Below are positions 8,536-17,541 of a DNA stretch of 64,000 bases, one piece after another. The stretch covers positions 3,564,501 through 3,628,500 of the forward strand of contig NZ_CP016450.1 of the NCBI RefSeq assembly GCF_001713395.1, given 5' to 3'. The notes beneath the pieces were generated by a model that saw only the letters and a program-made list of their open reading frames with translations, was not told where the DNA came from and did no database searches. Origin of the DNA: Sinorhizobium sp. RAC02 (lineage in GTDB: Bacteria > Pseudomonadota > Alphaproteobacteria > Rhizobiales > Rhizobiaceae). Made by a program: the position numbers and the translations under genes. Each line of letters begins with the position of its first letter. Positions within the stretch are counted from its first letter, which is position 1.

Positions 8536-9285
8536 ATGAGCGAGGCAGCCCGCACGACGATCGACCAGGCGGAAGTCGACCGCTTTTCGGCGATGGCCGC
8601 CGAGTGGTGGGACCCGACCGGCAAGTTCCGTCCGCTGCACAAGTTCAACCCGGTTCGCCTCACCTATATCCGCGATCTCGTCTCCGCCCAGTTCGGCCGT
8701 GACCCGAAGGCGCATCGCCCGCTCGAGGGGCTCCGCATCCTCGATATTGGCTGCGGCGGCGGTCTGCTCTCCGAGCCGATGGCGCGCATGGGGGCGGATG
8801 TGCTGGGTGCCGATGCATCCGAAAAGAACATCGGCATCGCCAAGGCGCATGCGGCCGGCAGCGGCGTGCCGGTCGATTACCGGGCGGTGACGGCCGAGGC
8901 GCTGGCGGAAGCCGGCGAGACCTTTGACGTCGTGCTCAATATGGAAGTGGTCGAGCACGTCTCCGACGTCGAATTCTTCCTCACCACCTGCGCCTCCATG
9001 GTGCGTCCCGGCGGCATGACGTTCGTCGCCACGATCAACCGCACCATGAAAGCGGCGGCGCTGGCGATTTTTGCCGCGGAAAACGTGCTGCGCTGGCTGC
9101 CGCGCGGCACGCATCAATATGAAAAGCTGGTGCGCCCGGAAGAGATCGAGAAGCCGCTTACGGCTTCGGGCCTGACGGTGACGGACCGGACCGGCGTGTT
9201 CTTCAATCCGCTGCTCAATCAGTGGAACCTGTCGAAGGACATGGACGTCAACTACATGATGGTCGCCCGCCGCGCCTCCGTGTAG
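8536..9285 (+). CDS. ubiG: Ubiquinone biosynthesis O-methyltransferase UbiG
   Basis: A 249-residue SAM-dependent methyltransferase that performs the O-methylation steps of ubiquinone synthesis. The opening [17 protein letters not shown] is typical of UbiG; motif I (LDIGCGGG) is at about residue 69, and LNMEVVEHV with the C-terminal [11 protein letters not shown] are diagnostic. The start at 8536 follows AAGGAGA, ruling out longer frames that run back into the previous gene. It ends one base before the stop of the convergent DUF3291 gene. Confidence 0.97.
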   Translation: MSEAARTTIDQAEVDRFSAMAAEWWDPTGKFRPLHKFNPVRLTYIRDLVSAQFGRDPKAHRPLEGLRILDIGCGGGLLSEPMARMGADVLGADASEKNIGIAKAHAAGSGVPVDYRAVTAEALAEAGETFDVVLNMEVVEHVSDVEFFLTTCASMVRPGGMTFVATINRTMKAAALAIFAAENVLRWLPRGTHQYEKLVRPEEIEKPLTASGLTVTDRTGVFFNPLLNQWNLSKDMDVNYMMVARRASV

Positions 9286-9864
9286 TCAAGGTTTCAGGGC
9301 CCTCGCAACGGCAAGCAGGTCTTCCTGTCCGGGCGCATTGCGTTCGGCCTTTGCCTTCACACGGTCGCGGTCGATGGCGACGGGGTTGCCGTCCGGACAG
9401 AAGGCGATCTTGAAGGTGAAGGCGCGCGGCGTCGGGCCGTTGTCGTGCAGGTATTCCAGCCGCTCCGCACCGTCGGCCCAGACGGGCCGCAAACCGTCCG
9501 GCACCCACCATAAAACGAGCGAAGGCCAGGCCTGCTTCTGGTTCCAGTTGCGGGCGTATTTCAGCGCGTCGGCGTGCACGCCGTTATAGGTGAAGGCCAT
9601 CAGCGCTTCGAGGTCGGTCCAGAGCGACAGCGAGGAGGGTGCGTCTTCGAAGCCGCTGCCCTTGATGAAGCGGGGATAGACCTTCTCGCCCCAGCTTTCC
9701 GGTCCCGGCACGTCGTCATAGCCCGAGCGGCCGACATAGCCGTCTGCCCGCCGTGCCGCCTCGAAGTTCAACGGCTCGCGCAGGCGAAATCCTTCGACGC
9801 GCGGGCTTTCGTAGTCATCGACATGGAGGCCGAAATTGTAGGCGGCGAGGTGATGGCCGCGCAT
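9286..9864 (-). CDS. DUF3291 domain-containing protein
   Basis: A 192-residue protein matching DUF3291 along its length: LAAYNFG near the start, a GYDDVPGPESWGE.VYPRF block, and the W.....F.Y.G.HA.AL..R..W segment. The fold is thought to resemble dimeric alpha-beta barrel monooxygenases, but no reaction is established. Its start overlaps the stop of the upstream DUF1178 gene by one base, so translation is probably coupled. It meets ubiG end to end. Confidence 0.9.
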   Translation of the reverse strand: MRGHHLAAYNFGLHVDDYESPRVEGFRLREPLNFEAARRADGYVGRSGYDDVPGPESWGEKVYPRFIKGSGFEDAPSSLSLWTDLEALMAFTYNGVHADALKYARNWNQKQAWPSLVLWWVPDGLRPVWADGAERLEYLHDNGPTPRAFTFKIAFCPDGNPVAIDRDRVKAKAERNAPGQEDLLAVARALKP

Positions 9865-10292
9865 CAGTTCGTATCGTCAGGCAGGACGGGGAGGGGGGCG
9901 ACTTCGACGCCTTCTTCCAGCAGGTCGCGCACCTCTTCGGCGGAGGCGCGGCCGATCAGGCCCCGCTGCTCGGTTTCGCCATAGTGGATCTTGCGGGCCT
10001 CCTCGGGGAAGCGCTCGCCGACATCCTCGGAATTGGCACGGATGGAGGTGACGACCTCCCGGAGCTTCGCCATCATTTCCTTCTGGCCGGCCTGCACGAC
10101 GAGTTCCTGGCGGCGCTCCTTCTTGCGGGCGGTCGAGACGGACGGAGCCATCAGGCGCTTGGCGACGTGGGCGGAGCCGCAGGACGGGCAGGAGACGAGC
10201 GCCATCGTCTGCTGGCGGTCGAAATCGCCCGCCGAGCCGAACCATCCTTCGAAGGCGTGCCCGTTGTCACAGGAAAGCTCGTAGCGGATCAA
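9864..10292 (-). CDS. DUF1178 family protein
   Basis: A 142-residue protein conserved in Alphaproteobacteria. The N-terminus MIRYELSCDNGHAFEGWF and the CPSCGS pair (C35, C38), with C8 and H12, suggest a small zinc site; the middle is a charged helix and the end is acidic. Function is unknown. It overlaps the upstream amidase gene by 4 bases and the downstream gene by one, so the amidase, this gene and DUF3291 form a tight translational unit. Confidence 0.92.
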   Translation of the reverse strand: MIRYELSCDNGHAFEGWFGSAGDFDRQQTMALVSCPSCGSAHVAKRLMAPSVSTARKKERRQELVVQAGQKEMMAKLREVVTSIRANSEDVGERFPEEARKIHYGETEQRGLIGRASAEEVRDLLEEGVEVAPLPVLPDDTN

Positions 10293-11146
10293 GCGGCAAC
10301 GCCTCCCTTCGCGGGCTCGCCCGCCACATCGAGGGTGAAGGCGCGGCCGTTGCGTAGGTTCGGGATCTTGTCATGCGCGGCCTTGACGGCGGCAGGGTCG
10401 ACCTCGGCGAGCACGATCGCCTCGCCGGTGCCGCCGGCCGAGGCAAGAACGCGGCCCCACGGGTCGATGATCATCGAATGGCCGAAGGTCTCGCGGCCGT
10501 CCTCGTGCACGCCCGCTTGCGCTGCGGCGATGATGTAGACGCCGTTCTCGATGGCGCGGGCGCGCAGCAGTGTTTCCCAATGCGCCTCGCCGGTCTGGCG
10601 GGTGAAGGCGGCGGGCACGGAGATGATCTCGGCGCCGGCCTGGGCCTGCGTCTTGAAGAGTTCCGGGAAGCGCACGTCGTAGCAGATGGCGAAGCCGAGC
10701 TTGGCGAAGGGCAGGTCGGCCATGCGCGCAACGGCACCCGGCGAATAGACCGCGCTCTCGCGCCAGCTCTCGCCATTGTCGAGATCGACGTCGAACATGT
10801 GGATCTTGTCGTAGCTGCAGACTTTTTCGCCGTCCGGGCCGAACAGGAAGCCACGGTTGGCGACCTTGCCGTCGGAAAGCGCGATGGCCGTCGAGCCGAC
10901 ATGCACATGGATGCCGAGTTCTCTGGCAAGCGCGGCAGCGGCCGCGACCACGAGGTCGTCGTCCTCCGAGCGGAGGATGGCTTTAAGCCCGGTGCGATCC
11001 CGCTGGAGGGCACCGGTCATCTCCGGTGTCTGGACATAGACGGCGCCCTTGGCGGCCGCCTCGCGCACGAGGCGCCGCATCGCTTCCACGTTGCGGACGG
11101 GATCGGTCCCGGAGCACATCTGGACGGCGGCGATCGTGACGGTCAT
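10289..11146 (-). CDS. Carbon-nitrogen hydrolase, Nit1/deaminated glutathione amidase type
   Basis: A 285-residue nitrilase-superfamily enzyme. The catalytic triad is visible as E42 (TPEMT), K114 (YDKIHMFD) and C155 (ICYDVRFPELF). The block around the cysteine is typical of the Nit1/Nit2 group, which hydrolyses deaminated glutathione or omega-amides as metabolite repair. Glutaredoxin lies directly upstream (11 bp), which fits a glutathione-linked role. It starts 11 bp after grxC on the same strand and overlaps DUF1178. Confidence 0.92.
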   Translation of the reverse strand: MTVTIAAVQMCSGTDPVRNVEAMRRLVREAAAKGAVYVQTPEMTGALQRDRTGLKAILRSEDDDLVVAAAAALARELGIHVHVGSTAIALSDGKVANRGFLFGPDGEKVCSYDKIHMFDVDLDNGESWRESAVYSPGAVARMADLPFAKLGFAICYDVRFPELFKTQAQAGAEIISVPAAFTRQTGEAHWETLLRARAIENGVYIIAAAQAGVHEDGRETFGHSMIIDPWGRVLASAGGTGEAIVLAEVDPAAVKAAHDKIPNLRNGRAFTLDVAGEPAKGGVAA

Positions 11147-11157
11147 GGATTGTCTCC

Positions 11158-11415
11158 CTACGCTGCCAGCAGCGCGTCGAGTTCGCCGGCGCGTTCCAGC
11201 GCATGCAGGTCGTCGCAGCCGCCGACATGGCGGTCCTTGATGAAGATCTGCGGGAAGGTTGTGCGGCCGTTGGCGCGCTTGATCATTTCCTGGCGCACTT
11301 CCGGTGCATAGGTTGCGTCATGCTCCTCGAAGGCCACGCCCTTGGTCTCGAGAAGTTTCTTGGCGGCGCTGCAATAGCCGCAGAACTGACGCGTATAGAT
11401 GACGACCGAAGCCAT
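11158..11415 (-). CDS. grxC: Glutaredoxin 3
   Basis: An 85-residue class I glutaredoxin with the dithiol active site CGYC at residues 12-15, the TFPQIFI cis-proline strand and the GGCDDL glutathione-binding loop. It reduces protein disulfides and mixed disulfides with glutathione in the cytoplasm. The start at 11415 gives the standard family length; a longer upstream frame overlaps comF and is not used. It is followed closely by the Nit1-type amidase and lies downstream of comF. Confidence 0.97.
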   Translation of the reverse strand: MASVVIYTRQFCGYCSAAKKLLETKGVAFEEHDATYAPEVRQEMIKRANGRTTFPQIFIKDRHVGGCDDLHALERAGELDALLAA

Positions 11416-11450
11416 AGTTTGCTGCTCCAAAGCTTGGAAAACCTTGTCTT

Positions 11451-12242
11451 TCATATAGGTCCGGGAAGCGCCCTTGCAAAGGTCAAAACGGTGACGTCGG
11501 CAACGCCAGCGCGTTTCAGGATGCGGGTGACCGCCGCGACGGTGGCGCCGGTTGTGTAGACGTCGTCGACGAGCACGACGCGGCGGCCGAACAGTTTCTC
11601 GCGGCCTTCCGGCGTAATGGCGAAGGCGCCGCGCACGTTTTCCTCGCGGGCGCGGGGGCCGAGGCCGATCTGACGGCGGGTGCGTTTCGTGCGACGCACG
11701 GCGTCGATGAGCACCGGTTTGCCGGAAAGGTCTGCAAGGGCGCGTGCGAGTTCGGCGGCCTGGTTGAACTTGCGCCAGAGCAGACGGAAGCGGTGCAGGG
11801 GAACGGGCACGATGAGATCGGCCGCCTGCACGCTGCCGTCGCCGGCGCGTAGCATCCATTGCGCCATCATTGGCGCCAGGTCGGTTCGGTCGCGGTATTT
11901 CAGCGAATGCACCAGCACGCGGGCGAGGTCGTCATAGAGCGCGACGGAGCGCAGCCTGTCGAAGGGCGGCGGATTGGCGATGGCATCGGCGCTGAGGATG
12001 CCGGGGCCGAGATCGTGCGAGAAGGGTGTACCGAGCACCTCGCAATAGGGGCGTTCGATGAAAGCGAGCTTCGCCCAGCAGTGAGGGCAGAGGCTGGCGC
12101 TGCTGCCGAGCAGTACGCCGCACCCGGCGCAGGCCGGCGGGTAGACGAGGTCGAGGGCGGCACCTGCAAGGCCGCGCAACCGGCGGGCGGCGACCAGCCG
12201 GAGCGGGATTGCCGGCAATGCCTCGGCCTCGATTTCGCCCAT
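11451..12242 (-). CDS. comF: ComF family protein (phosphoribosyltransferase fold)
   Basis: A 263-residue ComF/GntX-like protein. The N-terminal part has a zinc ribbon (CAGC, then CPHC), the middle the conserved Y.D.AR.L.H.LKY.DR block, and the C-terminus the PRPP-binding motif VVLVDDVYTTGAT. Homologs support DNA uptake or related DNA use, but the biochemical role is poorly defined. The start at 12242 is chosen because longer frames run antisense to the divergent methyltransferase. The starts of the two genes are 61 bp apart. Confidence 0.93.
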   Translation of the reverse strand: MGEIEAEALPAIPLRLVAARRLRGLAGAALDLVYPPACAGCGVLLGSSASLCPHCWAKLAFIERPYCEVLGTPFSHDLGPGILSADAIANPPPFDRLRSVALYDDLARVLVHSLKYRDRTDLAPMMAQWMLRAGDGSVQAADLIVPVPLHRFRLLWRKFNQAAELARALADLSGKPVLIDAVRRTKRTRRQIGLGPRAREENVRGAFAITPEGREKLFGRRVVLVDDVYTTGATVAAVTRILKRAGVADVTVLTFARALPGPI

Positions 12243-12303
12243 GCGGTTGACAATAGTCTCTCCCAATGGCCAAAGCGATGGGATTCCGAACTGGATTTTG
12301 ACG

Positions 12304-13173
12304 ATGGAAACGCTCTTCGACCACGCCCTCATCGACATGCACCGGCTGCGCGCCCTCAAGGACGGGCCGGCGGATTTCCTGCTCGACGTGGTGGCGCGGG
12401 AACTGGCCGAGCGTCTCAGCGTCATCGACCGACGCTTCGAGCGGGCGGTGGAGCTGCATGGCCATACCGGCGCCGTTGCGCGGGCGATTGCCGAAACGGG
12501 CAAGGTGGATGCCATCGAGCGGATCGAGAGCGACCGGCGCTTTGCCACGCCCGGTGCCGAGTTTACCGTCTCGCCGCTGGAAACGGTGCCGCTGGCGCCG
12601 CAATCGGCAAACCTCATCGTGTCGCCGCTCGCTTTGCACCTCACCAATGACACGCCGGGGGTTTTTGTGCAGATACGCCGGGCGCTGAAGCCGGACGGGC
12701 TGTTTCTCGCGGCGATCCCGGGCAATGGCACCTTGCAGGAACTCCGCGAGGTTCTGCTTGCGGCGGAAAGCGAGATGACCGGTGGGGCGAGCCCGAGGGT
12801 CGTGCCTTTCCCGGACGTGCGCGACATCGGCGCATTGCTCCAGCGCGGCGGCTTCGCCCTGCCGGTGACGGACAAGGAGACCTATACGGTCCGCTACGAT
12901 TCGATCTTTCCGCTGATGAAGGACCTGCGCGCCATGGGCATGGCCAATCCGCTTGCCGGTCGCAGCCGCAGGCCTTTGGCACGCGGCGTGCTGCTAAGGG
13001 CGGCGGAGCTTTATGCGCAACGCTTTTCCGATCCCGACGGGCGCATCCGCGCGACCTTTTCGGTCATCTATGTCTCTGGCTGGGCGCCGCATGAAAGCCA
13101 GCAGAAACCGCTGAAGCCCGGCTCGGCGACGATGCGCCTGGCCGATGCGCTCAAGCAGACCGGGCAGGAATAA
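12304..13173 (+). CDS. SAM-dependent methyltransferase, BioC/NDUFAF5-like
   Basis: A 289-residue class I methyltransferase. The opening FDHALIDMHRLRALKDGPADFLLD and later ANLIVSPLALHLTNDTPGV..QIRRALKPDG match the alphaproteobacterial group related to the complex I assembly factor NDUFAF5 (an arginine hydroxylase) and to BioC. Motif I is degenerate (AVELHGHTG), as in that group, so methyl transfer is not certain. It is divergent from comF and convergent with the Flp pilin gene, only 5 bp apart. Confidence 0.85.
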   Translation: METLFDHALIDMHRLRALKDGPADFLLDVVARELAERLSVIDRRFERAVELHGHTGAVARAIAETGKVDAIERIESDRRFATPGAEFTVSPLETVPLAPQSANLIVSPLALHLTNDTPGVFVQIRRALKPDGLFLAAIPGNGTLQELREVLLAAESEMTGGASPRVVPFPDVRDIGALLQRGGFALPVTDKETYTVRYDSIFPLMKDLRAMGMANPLAGRSRRPLARGVLLRAAELYAQRFSDPDGRIRATFSVIYVSGWAPHESQQKPLKPGSATMRLADALKQTGQE

Positions 13174-13178
13174 CCGCG

Positions 13179-13358
13179 TTAATTCCGTGCAGATTCGATG
13201 CTGGTCGTGACCGTGTTGAAGACATTTCCGAGGCTGCCGCTGAAGGCCTGCAGACCGGCCAGGAGACCGATGGCGATGAGCCCCGCGAGGAGCCCGTATT
13301 CGACAGCTGTCGCGCCATTGCAGCTTGAGAGGAATGATTTCAGCAGCCTGCGCACCAT
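13179..13358 (-). CDS. Flp-type IVb pilin
   Basis: A 59-residue pilin read directly from the sequence. It has a short basic leader (MVRRLLKSFLSSCNG), the G/ATAVEY cleavage site expected for a CpaA-type prepilin peptidase, then a hydrophobic helix (GLLAGLIAIGLLAG) and a short polar tail. The invariant Glu at +5 is present. AGGAGAG precedes the ATG. No tad/cpa secretion genes are in the window, so this is an orphan pilin unless those lie elsewhere. The leader cysteine is unusual. It follows a small membrane protein gene by 44 bp. Confidence 0.93.
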   Translation of the reverse strand: MVRRLLKSFLSSCNGATAVEYGLLAGLIAIGLLAGLQAFSGSLGNVFNTVTTSIESARN

Positions 13359-13402
13359 TCATCTCTCCTGCGTGCTTCGAGCACTTGAGGTTTCCTGTCG
13401 GC

Positions 13403-13720
13403 TCAGCAGCCGCTGCCCTGACCATTGCCGCTGACGATGCAGACGGCGCCCGGCATTTCCTGCAGTACGCTTCGGCGTACCGTGTATCGCTTGGTTCCAT
13501 CCGTCGGGATCGAGCCCGTCGAGATCATGTCGAAGTCGTCCGGCACGTTCGCGATCATGCGCTTGTCGGTCTTCGCGGAGAGGACCGGGGTGAGGACAAG
13601 CGCAAGTGCTATCACGGCAGTACCGAAGAGCAGAGCAAGGTTCAGAGCACCGGTCCGGGTATCTCCGGCCGGCGTGTAATCCTTCTCCTGAACGGCTTTC
13701 CAGAAGTCATCGTCACGCAT
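13403..13720 (-). CDS. Small single-pass membrane protein upstream of the pilin
   Basis: A 105-residue protein (from MRDDDFWKAV) with one hydrophobic segment near residues 29-47 and a C-terminal periplasmic part ending in a Cys pair (AVCIV...GSGC). No known domain is recognised. It is on the same strand as the pilin and 44 bp upstream, so a shared transcript and a pilus-related role are possible but unproved. A TTG start at 13744 is the alternative; the ATG is preferred. Confidence 0.7.
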   Translation of the reverse strand: MRDDDFWKAVQEKDYTPAGDTRTGALNLALLFGTAVIALALVLTPVLSAKTDKRMIANVPDDFDMISTGSIPTDGTKRYTVRRSVLQEMPGAVCIVSGNGQGSGC

Positions 13721-13744
13721 CACAGGGTCTCGTAGGCATTGCAA

Positions 13745-13767
13745 CGTTCAAAGCTAATCTTTGAACG
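13745..13767. promoter_or_regulatory. Perfect 9-bp inverted repeat upstream of the small membrane protein/pilin pair
   Basis: CGTTCAAAG, loop CTAAT, CTTTGAACG. It lies about 25 bp upstream of the 13720 start and in the gap after mutT. It may be an operator or a short hairpin; there is no T-run to favour termination. Confidence 0.45.
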
Positions 13768-13828
13768 ACGGTGCTAAACGATTGCTTAACGGGAAACGAA
13801 AAATGCAGGGTTATTTCCTGCCGAACGC

Positions 13829-14251
13829 TTAAAGAAGATCCATCAGGAAGGGGATCAGCGGTTCGTCGGCCGGCGGCATCGGATAATCGCGCAGCGCCTT
13901 CGGCCGCACCCACTTGATCGCCTGTCCTTCACGGCCGTGGGCGGTGCCCTCGAACCGGCGACAGACATAGAGCGGCATCAAAAGGTGGAAGTCGTCATAG
14001 GTGTGGCTGGCGAAGGTCAGCGGCGCGAGGCAGGCGACCTTCGTCTGGATGCCGAGTTCTTCGTCCAGTTCACGGATCAGCGTCTCTTCCGGCGTTTCGC
14101 CGGCCTCGACCTTGCCGCCCGGGAACTCCCAGAGACCCGCGAGCGATTTGCCCTCGGGGCGTTGTGCCAGAAGGATACGGCCATCGGCATCGACGAGCGC
14201 GCAGGCGGCGACGAGCAGGATGCGGCGGGGCTTGGGCGTCGGTTCGGTCAT
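13829..14251 (-). CDS. mutT: MutT-like 8-oxo-dGTP diphosphatase (Nudix)
   Basis: A 140-residue Nudix hydrolase with a complete Nudix box starting GGKVEAGE and ending RELDEELG, preceded by LLAQRPEGKSLAGLWEFPGG, which is typical of MutT. It would remove oxidised guanine nucleotides from the pool. It overlaps the upstream GNAT gene by 4 bases, so translation is coupled. Confidence 0.95.
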   Translation of the reverse strand: MTEPTPKPRRILLVAACALVDADGRILLAQRPEGKSLAGLWEFPGGKVEAGETPEETLIRELDEELGIQTKVACLAPLTFASHTYDDFHLLMPLYVCRRFEGTAHGREGQAIKWVRPKALRDYPMPPADEPLIPFLMDLL

Positions 14252-15006
14252 GCCGCGGCAGGTCCCCGGTAGCTGTACTCGTAGACGTCCTGGAAGCCGG
14301 CGCGGCGGTAGAGCGCGATGGCCGCCGCATTGTCCGCCTCGACCTGCACCCAGGCATGGCGGGCGCCCTTGAGCTTGGCCCAGCGCAGGCTCGCATGCAG
14401 GATCGCGGTGCCGAGGCCCTGGCCGCGCCGCTCTTCTGCGGCGCCGAGCTGGAGGATGCCGACCAGATCATTGTCGTGCACGGCGATCGTTACGGCCGTC
14501 GGGCCGAACTCCGCTTCCTCGAAGATGAAGAGGCCGGTTTCCGGCTTGATGGCGTTGATGATCTCGGTCAGGCCGGGCTTCAGCGCCGGGTCGTCGCCGG
14601 CAACGCGGATGCGCGCATCGACGAAGCGGCCGACATCGCGGCTCGGCAGGTGGTCGAGGCCTTCATCACGGGGAAGGGTGGCAAGGTCGGCCATCATGAC
14701 GACGGTATGGCCGTCGTCGACCCAGCCGGCCTCGTCCATGAAGTCGATGAGTTTTGGCGGCGTCAGCGGCGTCTGGCGCACGAGCAGTGGCCGACCGTAA
14801 TCGGCGAAACGCTTTGCCGCCTTTTGCAGGCGGATGTCGATGTCGCGGTAGTCGAACGGATCGAGCGGATTTACCGAATTCAGCCGGCGGGAGGGGTGGC
14901 CGGCCGTCAGCCGGCAGAGCCAGCTTCCGTCATACTGCACCGAGGCTGCCGGCCAGGCACGAAAACCGACGGCCTCGAGCCGGCGGACTTTGGGGAGATC
15001 ATTCAT
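14248..15006 (-). CDS. GNAT family N-acetyltransferase
   Basis: A 252-residue protein. The C-terminal half is a GNAT domain with the acetyl-CoA loop RRGQGLGTAIL and the closing N..A..LY...GF.......Y motif. The N-terminal half is a degenerate GNAT-like domain with a conserved LPKVRRLEAVGFRAWPA opening. Position between argJ and mutT on one strand, with a 4-base overlap to mutT, indicates an operon. The acceptor substrate is unknown. Confidence 0.92.
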   Translation of the reverse strand: MNDLPKVRRLEAVGFRAWPAASVQYDGSWLCRLTAGHPSRRLNSVNPLDPFDYRDIDIRLQKAAKRFADYGRPLLVRQTPLTPPKLIDFMDEAGWVDDGHTVVMMADLATLPRDEGLDHLPSRDVGRFVDARIRVAGDDPALKPGLTEIINAIKPETGLFIFEEAEFGPTAVTIAVHDNDLVGILQLGAAEERRGQGLGTAILHASLRWAKLKGARHAWVQVEADNAAAIALYRRAGFQDVYEYSYRGPAAA

Positions 15007-15043
15007 CGTCTTTTGTCCGGAGGGGGTCACGCGGGTCCCGGCC

Positions 15044-16276
15044 TCAGCTACGGTAGTCGCCGTTGATCTCGACATATTCCTTGGTCAGGTCGCAGGTCCA
15101 GACCGTCGCCTTTCCATTGCCGAGGCCGATCTCGACGCGGACGGGGATGTCCTGCTTCTGCATGACGGCCGTCGTCGCATCTTCGGAATAGGAAGGATCA
15201 CGTTCGCCATCGACGGCAACGCGCACGTCGCCGAACCAGATGGCGAGGCGGTCGCGGTCAGCCATCTCGCCGGATTTGCCGACGGCCATGACGATGCGGC
15301 CCCAATTGGCGTCCTCGCCGGCAACCGCGGTCTTGACGAGCGGCGAATTGGCGATCGACAGCGCGATGCGCTTGGCGGCGGCGTCGCTCTCAGCGCCTTC
15401 GACGGTGACTTCGACCATCTTGCGCGCGCCTTCGCCGTCACGCACGACCTGAAGCGCCAGGTCGCGCAGAAGGTCGTTGAGGGCGGCGCGGAAACCGTCG
15501 AGCGATGCGTCGTCGGCCGTTACCAGCTGCTGGCCATCGACGGCGCCGGTCGCAAACAGCATCAGCGTGTCGGAGGTCGAGGTGTCGCTGTCGACGGTGA
15601 CGGCATTGAAGGTCGGGCCGACGCCGGCCGACAGCAGGGATTGCAGCACCGGTGCCGGGATGTCGGCGTCGGTGACGACGAAGGAGAGCATGGTCGCCAT
15701 GTCGGGCGCGATCATGCCGGCGCCCTTGGCGATACCGTTGATGCGGACGGTAACGCCGCCGAGGTCTGCGGTGCGGGTGGCGACCTTCGGATAGGTATCT
15801 GTCGTCATGATCGCCTTGGCGGCCTCGAACCAGAAATCCTCCGCGCCGGAGGCGGCGAGGCCATCAAGCACGCCGGAGAATTTTGTGGCGTCGAGCGGTT
15901 CGCCGATGACGCCCGTCGAGGCGAGGAAGACTTCGTTCTCGGCACAGCCGATCGCCTTGGCGGCCGCTTCGGCGGTCAGCTTCGCCGATTCGCGGCCCTT
16001 GCGGCCGGTAAAGGCATTGGCATTGCCGGAATTGACGACCACCGCACGGGCGACGCCGCCGGCCAGGTTGGCCCGGCAGAAATCGACCGGGGCGGAAGGG
16101 CATTTCGAGCGGGTGAAGACGCCTGCGACCGCCGCGGGGCGATCGAAGACCATCATCAGCACGTCCGTCCGGTTCTTGTACTTGATCCCTGCGGCGGCGG
16201 TCGCCATGCGCACGCCGCGGACCGGCGGCATATCGGCATAGGTTTTCGGGGCAAGCGGGGAGATCGAGCCGGACAT
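15044..16276 (-). CDS. argJ: Bifunctional glutamate N-acetyltransferase / amino-acid acetyltransferase ArgJ
   Basis: A 410-residue ArgJ that transfers acetyl from N-acetylornithine to glutamate in the cyclic arginine pathway. The precursor self-cleaves before a nucleophile threonine; [14 protein letters not shown] places this at T195. The oxyanion-hole segment (STGVIGEPL) and the ANWGRI block near the end are present. argH, later in the pathway, is also in this window at 42.1 kb. It lies upstream of the GNAT and mutT genes. Confidence 0.97.
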   Translation of the reverse strand: MSGSISPLAPKTYADMPPVRGVRMATAAAGIKYKNRTDVLMMVFDRPAAVAGVFTRSKCPSAPVDFCRANLAGGVARAVVVNSGNANAFTGRKGRESAKLTAEAAAKAIGCAENEVFLASTGVIGEPLDATKFSGVLDGLAASGAEDFWFEAAKAIMTTDTYPKVATRTADLGGVTVRINGIAKGAGMIAPDMATMLSFVVTDADIPAPVLQSLLSAGVGPTFNAVTVDSDTSTSDTLMLFATGAVDGQQLVTADDASLDGFRAALNDLLRDLALQVVRDGEGARKMVEVTVEGAESDAAAKRIALSIANSPLVKTAVAGEDANWGRIVMAVGKSGEMADRDRLAIWFGDVRVAVDGERDPSYSEDATTAVMQKQDIPVRVEIGLGNGKATVWTCDLTKEYVEINGDYRS

Positions 16277-16283
16277 CGTGCAT

Positions 16284-16396
16284 TCCTGTTTGAGGAAAGG
16301 CCCGACGGGAGCCGGGCCGGCCTGTTTGAAGAAAGGCCCGACGGTAGACAGCCGGGCCGGCCTTGAGTGAATGAGGCCCGGCGGAAAACGCCGGGC
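16284..16396. repeat. Tandem hairpin repeat between parvulin and argJ genes
   Basis: Two adjacent near-copies of about 36-41 bp (16284-16319 and 16320-16360) both begin CCTGTTTGA(G/A)GAAAGGCCCG and end CCGGGCCGG, each able to form a GGCCCG/CGGGCC stem. A third, stronger hairpin follows: GGCCCGGCG, loop GAAAA, CGCCGGGCC (16374-16396). The last probably ends the parvulin transcript; the duplication is unexplained. Confidence 0.75.
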
Positions 16397-16407
16397 CGTT
16401 GTCGTTC

Positions 16408-17307
16408 TTACTGCTGGCCTTCGATGGCCGGTGCGGGTTCGCCTTCGCCTGCAGCTTCCGCCTTGTTAACCGCGTCGTAAGCGGTCTTCAGCGCCGGATC
16501 CTGGATGTCGATCGATGCTGCAGCCTTGGCCTTTTCCAGAAGCTCAAGATACTTGTCGCGCATGACGAGCTGACGAACCTGGGGCTCGACCTGGTCGAGT
16601 GCCGGGGGCTGCTGCTTGCGCTTGTCCTCGATCTTGATGACGTGGAAGCCGAACTGCGACTTGACCGGCACCTTGGAATAGGCGCCCTTTTCGAGGGCAA
16701 AGGCGGCGGTTTCGAATTCCGGAACCATGCGGCCCTTGGCGAAGTAACCGAGGTCGCCACCTTCCGACTTGTTCGGATCGGTCGACTTCGCCTTGGCGAT
16801 CTCGACGAAATCCTTGCCGGCATCGAGCTCGGCGATCACGGCCTTGGCTTCTTCCTCGGTCTTGACGAGAATGTGGCGGGCGCGGATTTCGTCTTCCGGC
16901 GTGATGGCGGAGACTTCCTTTTCGTAGCGCGCCTTCACGTCTTCCGGCGTGACGGCATCAACGACGTGCTTCTTGAAATAGGCGTTGTGCAGTTCGCGAT
17001 CGGTGAGGAAAGCGAGGCGCTGCTTGAATTCGGCGTCGTCCTTCAGGCCTTCCTTGTCGGCATCGGCGGCAAGCAACTTGACGTCGATGATCGAGGAAAG
17101 GGCGGCGACGCGCTTCTGCTCGTCCGGCAGGTTGGCGAGCTGCGGGTCGAGGCCGGCGATTGCGAGCTTCAGTTCCGATTCGTGGATCTCGAGCGCGCCG
17201 ACCTTGGCAACGACCGGATCGGCGGCGGCGTCCTGTGCACGGACGCTCGTGCTTGCGGCGACGATCGCGATCAGGGCGACTGCCGCGAGCTTGCTGTACT
17301 TCAACAT
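16408..17307 (-). CDS. Periplasmic parvulin-type peptidyl-prolyl isomerase
   Basis: A 299-residue SurA/PpiC-like chaperone. It has a signal peptide ([19 protein letters not shown], cleaved after VRA), an N-terminal chaperone region at about 25-140 and one rotamase domain at about 140-245 with [20 protein letters not shown] and [10 protein letters not shown]. The C-terminal tail is Ala/Glu/Gln-rich. It would assist folding of exported proteins, a fit with divergent secA. 234 bp separate the two starts. Confidence 0.95.
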   Translation of the reverse strand: MLKYSKLAAVALIAIVAASTSVRAQDAAADPVVAKVGALEIHESELKLAIAGLDPQLANLPDEQKRVAALSSIIDVKLLAADADKEGLKDDAEFKQRLAFLTDRELHNAYFKKHVVDAVTPEDVKARYEKEVSAITPEDEIRARHILVKTEEEAKAVIAELDAGKDFVEIAKAKSTDPNKSEGGDLGYFAKGRMVPEFETAAFALEKGAYSKVPVKSQFGFHVIKIEDKRKQQPPALDQVEPQVRQLVMRDKYLELLEKAKAAASIDIQDPALKTAYDAVNKAEAAGEGEPAPAIEGQQ

Positions 17308-17407
17308 AGAGAAAGACCTTTCACATCCTCGCCGGAATCAAGCGGATATCCGGTGCCAAACGGCTCAACACCACCAGAATGTGGCAGTTGTGCAACCGCC
17401 TGAGCCG

Positions 17408-17436
17408 TTGACATCATTCGACCCCCCTCTTATCTG
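17408..17436 (+). promoter_or_regulatory. Promoter for secA
   Basis: TTGACA, 17-bp spacer, TATCTG, about 105 bp upstream of the secA ATG. Spacing is ideal for a housekeeping sigma factor and the -35 box is perfect. Confidence 0.65.
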
Positions 17437-17541
17437 TCACGCAATCCCGCGTCCAGATCAGTTTCCGGGCGTTTCACGGCTTTGCGCGCAATTCCTACGA
17501 CCTGTCACGCGCCGGGTGCCCACAAAGAAAGGACCATCCTG

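Noticed and set aside
11415..11859. Longer N-terminal extension for glutaredoxin
   Set aside because: It overlaps comF out of frame, is Arg-rich, and the 85-residue form has the standard length.
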